NCBI GenBank assembly: GCA_029939815.1
Contig: JAOZSF010000087.1
Coordinates: forward strand, 1-7,326
DNA: 7,326 nt
Source of the DNA: a bacterium
GTDB lineage: Bacteria > Auribacterota > UBA3054 > B51-G9
Reading direction: 5' to 3'
Under the pieces are notes generated by a model, which worked only from the letters and a program-made list of their open reading frames with translations, was not told the DNA's origin and searched no databases. How positions within the stretch are numbered: the stretch's first letter is position 1; the number at the start of each line of letters is the position of its first letter. Below, piece by piece: positions 4,549 to 7,326 of this stretch. The position numbers and the translations under genes were made by a program.

Positions 4549-6908
4549 TAATAAATAACAATTAGTAAATTGTAAATTATAAATGAGCAGGGTTCAGGAA
4601 CAAACTCATAACAGCCCATGTCAACTGTTCCGTCATAAATTCTCTGATTGCCGGCTAAATCGGTTGTTGTGTAAGTATAAGGCAGATTTGTTCCGGCATT
4701 AATGCAAAGCGATGTCGGTTGCAATCGCCAATTTTTGTCGATTGAGCTTACAAAATTAGGGTTGTTAGAAATATTCCCATCACCCGGAGCTAACGGAAGA
4801 GAACAAGAAAAATTTATTTCTCCACCGAAATAATTATTAGAGCCATTATTCGCAAAATTATCCCAAATAATTGTATTGTAAATTATACAGTTATAAGTCC
4901 CACCACCTTTTTGACTCGCTACGTTAGTAACGATAGTGCAATTATTAATTTCGCTTTGATATGCGGCTCCGCCAAAATAAGCAAAATTTTCGGTGAGCAA
5001 ACAGTTGTTAATTGTGCCTTTGTAAATTCCTGCACCATAATACGATTGATTTCCTGTGAGAATACAATTGTCGATTTCTGGAGTCGTATCAAAGCATTTA
5101 ACACCGCCACCAATGTTAATATCAGAACTGGAAGCGTTTCCGTTTGTAATTGTTAATCCTGAAATTTTTGTATTGTGATTATAAAGTCTAAAACATCGAG
5201 TAGAATTATTTCCGTCAATTATGGTTTTTTGAGCACCGTTAACACTTTTAATTATCAAACTTTTATCAACAGAAATTTCAGAATTTAAAACATAAACTCC
5301 ATTAGTAATTAAAATTTCTCCGCCATTATTCGCAATTTTAACCGCATTTATAATATTTGTTGCGGCGGTTTTCCAAGATTGATATGGCGCAACCGGCGTG
5401 GAATTGTTTTTATTTACGTAATGAATATTTGTGCTGAGCACTTCAATAAAAATTGAGTTAGAAATACCTGAAGGATAAGTTTCGTTAAAAGCAACAAGTA
5501 CAATGTTGAATTTTCCCGTTGAATTCCAAGAATGGTTGATTTGAAGTTTATTTGTTTCCGTTGTTCCGTCATCAAAACACCAAACGTTTTGATATACTTT
5601 TCCTTCAATATTTGCGGAAAAAGATAATGGAGTGTTAAGATAGGTATAAATATTATTGAAATTAATAGCGACAGAAATAGAACCCGAAACAGCATTCGCA
5701 TAAATTTCATCACAACCAATAGAAGGTGGATCCTTCCATATCTCTCCATCTATATCAGTTCCCGAAATATAATTGGTTGAACCAGCGGCAACACAAGGCG
5801 AATTTGTTGAAATGCGGAAACTGCTTACAAGCATTGGTTCGGATATAATATTATTCGAACCGTTAGTCGCATCCGGTGTCGTACAACAATAATTATAATC
5901 ATAATAACCCCCGTTAAGTCTGTTGGGATTAACAGGTGCGGAATTATAGTAAATTATGGAATTATTAACGGCACTATAAGCTGTTCCACCGCCATCAAGT
6001 TCTGATTTGTTTTCGGTAATTGTACAATTGTTGAGGGTGCCGGCATAAGCTCCGCCACCCAATCTGTGTGCAAAATTTTCATTAATTGCGCAGTTGTTAA
6101 CGGTACAGTAATAAGTTCCACCACCATTTTTTTTGGCGATGTTTTTAATAATCGTACAGTTATTAACAGTACTGATGTATGTTCCGCCGCCATCCCAATC
6201 TGTTGCTTCGTTTCCGCTGATGATGCAATTTTCAAGTGTGCCATTTTGAGAGCCACCGCCACGCGTGGCGATGTTATTATAAATTTTGCAGTTTGAGATT
6301 GTTCCATTAAAAGTTCCACCGCCACCGCCGTTAGATTTATTTTGGCTGATTAAACAATCATAAACCACGCTTTGATAAATTCCTCCACCCTCACCATTTA
6401 CGAAATTTCCGTTAATGATGCAGTTATATACAGATCCTTTATAAATTCCGCCGCCACGACCTGCGGTGTTACCTGCGATGACACAGTTTGTAATTATTGG
6501 ATTTGTTCCCAAACAAGAAGCCCCACCACCGACATCCGTCAAATGAATTCCCGGATTTCCATTTGTAATTGTAAAACCGGAAATTACTGTGTTATAATCG
6601 TATAACTTAAAACACCGCACGGAATTATTACCATCAATAATTGTGAGTTCGGATTCACTTAAACTTTGAATTCTCAAGCTTTTATTAACATCAATTTCCG
6701 AATTTAAAATGTATGTTCCGTTTGAAACAATAATAGCATTTCCATCGGAAGCGGCATCGACTGCTGCCTGGATATTAGTTGCTGCATTTGCCCAATTAGT
6801 AAACGGCGAGATATGCCCGCCTGTTTTTGATACATAATTCGTTACAGCAAATACTTTTTGAGATGCAAAAAATATTAAAAACATTGAAATTAAAGTTTTA
6901 GTTTTCAT
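4515..6908 (-). CDS. Secreted double beta-helix/PKD protein with PEP-CTERM-like tail (choice-of-anchor Q type)
   Basis: 797 residues from ATG 6908, which is chosen over the in-frame ATG 6923 because AGAGGT (6920-6915) lies six bases before it and the signal peptide then starts MKTKTLISM. Signal peptide 1-21 ends VFA. Residues 22-400 form a right-handed parallel beta-helix whose coils repeat every 21-23 residues around an Asn-Cys pair and a GGG(I/T)Y turn. Residues about 408-492 look like a PKD domain (WCFDDG, NHSWNSTG). Residues about 495-765 are a second, shorter copy of the helix: both copies share TIIDGNNS-x-RCF, ITNGN and GIYKG. The tail is VPEP (770-773), a hydrophobic stretch and RGRK, a PEP-CTERM-like anchor. 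Beta-helix proteins of this type include adhesins and polysaccharide lyases; no lyase catalytic residues can be recognised, so binding or structure is as likely as catalysis. A probable paralog begins at the right window edge. Confidence 0.85.
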   Translation of the reverse strand: MKTKTLISMFLIFFASQKVFAVTNYVSKTGGHISPFTNWANAATNIQAAVDAASDGNAIIVSNGTYILNSEIDVNKSLRIQSLSESELTIIDGNNSVRCFKLYDYNTVISGFTITNGNPGIHLTDVGGGASCLGTNPIITNCVIAGNTAGRGGGIYKGSVYNCIINGNFVNGEGGGIYQSVVYDCLISQNKSNGGGGGTFNGTISNCKIYNNIATRGGGSQNGTLENCIISGNEATDWDGGGTYISTVNNCTIIKNIAKKNGGGTYYCTVNNCAINENFAHRLGGGAYAGTLNNCTITENKSELDGGGTAYSAVNNSIIYYNSAPVNPNRLNGGYYDYNYCCTTPDATNGSNNIISEPMLVSSFRISTNSPCVAAGSTNYISGTDIDGEIWKDPPSIGCDEIYANAVSGSISVAINFNNIYTYLNTPLSFSANIEGKVYQNVWCFDDGTTETNKLQINHSWNSTGKFNIVLVAFNETYPSGISNSIFIEVLSTNIHYVNKNNSTPVAPYQSWKTAATNIINAVKIANNGGEILITNGVYVLNSEISVDKSLIIKSVNGAQKTIIDGNNSTRCFRLYNHNTKISGLTITNGNASSSDINIGGGVKCFDTTPEIDNCILTGNQSYYGAGIYKGTINNCLLTENFAYFGGAAYQSEINNCTIVTNVASQKGGGTYNCIIYNTIIWDNFANNGSNNYFGGEINFSCSLPLAPGDGNISNNPNFVSSIDKNWRLQPTSLCINAGTNLPYTYTTTDLAGNQRIYDGTVDMGCYEFVPEPCSFIIYNLLIVIYYRGRKSILITK
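4875..5068 (-). repeat. Coding tandem repeat, beta-helix 2 coils
   Basis: Three to four coils of about 63 bases. The Asn-Cys pairs (DNC, NNC, NNC) fall 21 residues apart and the last position has Thr instead of Cys. It is the shorter counterpart of the array at 5960-6487 in the same gene. Confidence 0.6.
5960..6487 (-). repeat. Coding tandem repeat, beta-helix 1 coils
   Basis: Eight to nine coils of 63-69 bases within the beta-helix gene. Successive Asn/Asp-Cys pairs occur 21, 22, 22, 21, 23, 22 and 22 residues apart, and the series ends at NS. Each coil also has a GGG-type turn. Stacked Asn and Cys side chains inside a solenoid would explain the regularity. Confidence 0.75.
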
Positions 6909-6914
6909 TTCAAT

Positions 6915-6920
6915 ACCTCT
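6915..6920 (-). promoter_or_regulatory. Ribosome binding site deciding the start of the beta-helix gene
   Basis: AGAGGT on the minus strand, six bases before ATG 6908, is the only good Shine-Dalgarno-like sequence in the window. It overlaps the codons after the earlier in-frame ATG (6923), which argues for the downstream start. Confidence 0.6.
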
Positions 6921-6965
6921 CATAAGTTATTAGATTAATTATTATTTATTAAATTCTCTTTTACT

Positions 6966-6996
6966 AATATATATACCTCGAATAGATTTCTTGCAA
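6966..6996 (-). promoter_or_regulatory. Promoter candidate for the beta-helix gene
   Basis: On the minus strand TTGCAA (6996-6991) is followed after 17 bases by TATATA (6973-6968), or after 19 bases by TATATT (6971-6966). The leader to ATG 6908 would be about 55 bases. The -35 is the same hexamer as at 4462-4467 for the other secreted protein. Confidence 0.45.
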
Positions 6997-7036
6997 AAAA
7001 AGGGGCGCGAACTTCATATCTGTGTCACATTCAAGG

Positions 7037-7062
7037 TACACTAAAGTGTATCCAATTGTCAA
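7037..7062 (-). promoter_or_regulatory. Operator-like palindrome next to a TTGACA box
   Basis: TACACT-AA-AGTGTA (7037-7050) is a perfect 6-bp inverted repeat. On the minus strand a consensus TTGACA (7062-7057) lies six bases upstream of it, and a second TTGACA is at 7077-7072. TACCTT (7038-7033) is a possible -10 at 18 bases spacing, which would place the palindrome between -35 and -10, as in repressor-controlled promoters. It points toward the beta-helix gene but is about 125 bases from its ATG, and may be a leftover of a lost gene. Confidence 0.4.
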
Positions 7063-7094
7063 GACCATTTTTGTCAAAGTTAAGGTGGATACTG

Positions 7095-7257
7095 TAGCTT
7101 TTATTGTTTCTTCACATTTTACCGCTTCCAATGCTATCTTGGCTTTTAGACCGGTATCATATTTCTTACGGCGGGACAGCTTTGCCTTCTGTGGTTTTTG
7201 GTTAATATTATACTCAGTTTTTTACACCTTAACCACTTGTCCGAATTTTGGGGTGCA
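7095..7257 (-). mobile_element. Eroded end of an IS3-type insertion sequence with orfA fragment
   Basis: On the minus strand TGCACCCCAAAATTCGGACA (7257-7238) looks like an IS3-family terminal repeat (TG start, CGGACA end). About 60 bases later a frame reads SRRKKYDTGLKAKIALEAV, then KCEETIKAT, matching the start of IS3 OrfA transposases (KKYxxxFKAKVALEAxKGEKTIxEL). There is no start codon, and after KAT the similarity ends although the frame stays open to a TAG at 6964. OrfB and a matching second terminal repeat are absent, so this is a dead fragment left by a deletion. It lies immediately beside the stop region of the gene at the right edge. This region and 6966-7062 are all I see in the gene-free stretch 6924-7292. 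Confidence 0.65.
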
Positions 7258-7262
7258 TTATA

Positions 7263-7326
7263 AATTACACAAATGTTCACGAAAAATTAAATTTATTTTG
7301 TAATCAAAGTAGATTTCCTACCCCGA
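7263..7326. repeat. Right copy of the 64-bp direct repeat
   Basis: Matches 4485-4548 at 62 of 64 positions and runs into the window end. It includes the last codons of a minus-strand gene and its downstream flank. The flank ends six bases from the IS fragment terminus (7257). Confidence 0.85.
7293..7326 (-). CDS. 3' end of a probable tandem paralog of the beta-helix gene
   Basis: Only the final codons are visible: RGRKSTLITK and TAA, differing from the tail of the gene at 4515-6908 (RGRKSILITK) by one residue. The basic RGRK segment would end a PEP-CTERM-like tail. The rest of the protein lies outside the window, so a beta-helix body is inferred from the shared end only. Confidence 0.55.
   Translation of the reverse strand, partial: RGRKSTLITK

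Noticed and set aside
4911..6605. Several ORFs on both strands inside the beta-helix gene
   Set aside because: They follow the repeat periodicity of the beta-helix coils in other frames and start inside the well-supported 797-aa gene.
7022..7303. Plus-strand ORF of 93 codons at the right edge
   Set aside because: It is antisense to the IS3 orfA fragment and to the end of the paralog gene; the minus strand has the recognisable residues.

Overview
The window is AT-rich bacterial DNA, and every gene I accept reads leftwards on the minus strand. No gene here is a reliable taxonomic marker. Two secreted proteins end in PEP-CTERM-like sorting tails, and one of them is a large parallel beta-helix/PKD protein. 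Together with the low GC this suggests an anaerobic member of the PVC group (Kiritimatiellota or Lentisphaerota type); this is an inference.

Left half (1-3253) looks like a worn defence or accessory locus. In transcription order it holds: (1) a 235-aa protein with an HsdR_N_2-type PD-(D/E)xK nuclease domain, whose last ~45 residues look like the C-terminus of an N-6 adenine DNA methylase with the methylase core missing (2546-3253); (2) a RibD/dCMP-type deaminase fused to a HATPase_c_4 (GHKL) domain and a winged helix, split by a one-base shortage in an A7 run (1031-2529); (3) an intergenic region with two copies of a three-half-site palindromic module (932-1025); (4) a 29-codon ORF that may be the detached N-terminus of the next gene (820-909); (5) a HEPN-domain protein with an RSKFLH motif (185-802); (6) the first 52 codons of an AbiJ_NTD4-like abortive-infection protein that runs off the window (1-157).

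Right half (3335-7326) encodes envelope or extracellular proteins. A 331-aa TolB-like/PD40 beta-propeller protein (3335-4330) and a 797-aa double beta-helix/PKD protein (4515-6908) each have a signal peptide and a PEP-CTERM-like tail. Each also has a plausible sigma70-type promoter whose -35 is TTGCAA. At the right edge, the last 10 sense codons and stop of a second beta-helix-type gene appear as a near-exact copy of the 3' end of the first, which points to a tandem paralog. Between the two paralogs (6924-7292) lie a promoter, a palindromic operator-like site and an eroded IS3-type transposase end.

How the parts work together: the left genes carry nuclease, deaminase, ATPase, HEPN and AbiJ modules typical of phage defence, but at least two show decay. 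The right genes are probably exported through Sec and anchored or sorted at the cell surface. I see no functional link between the halves. No tRNA, rRNA or CRISPR array was found.
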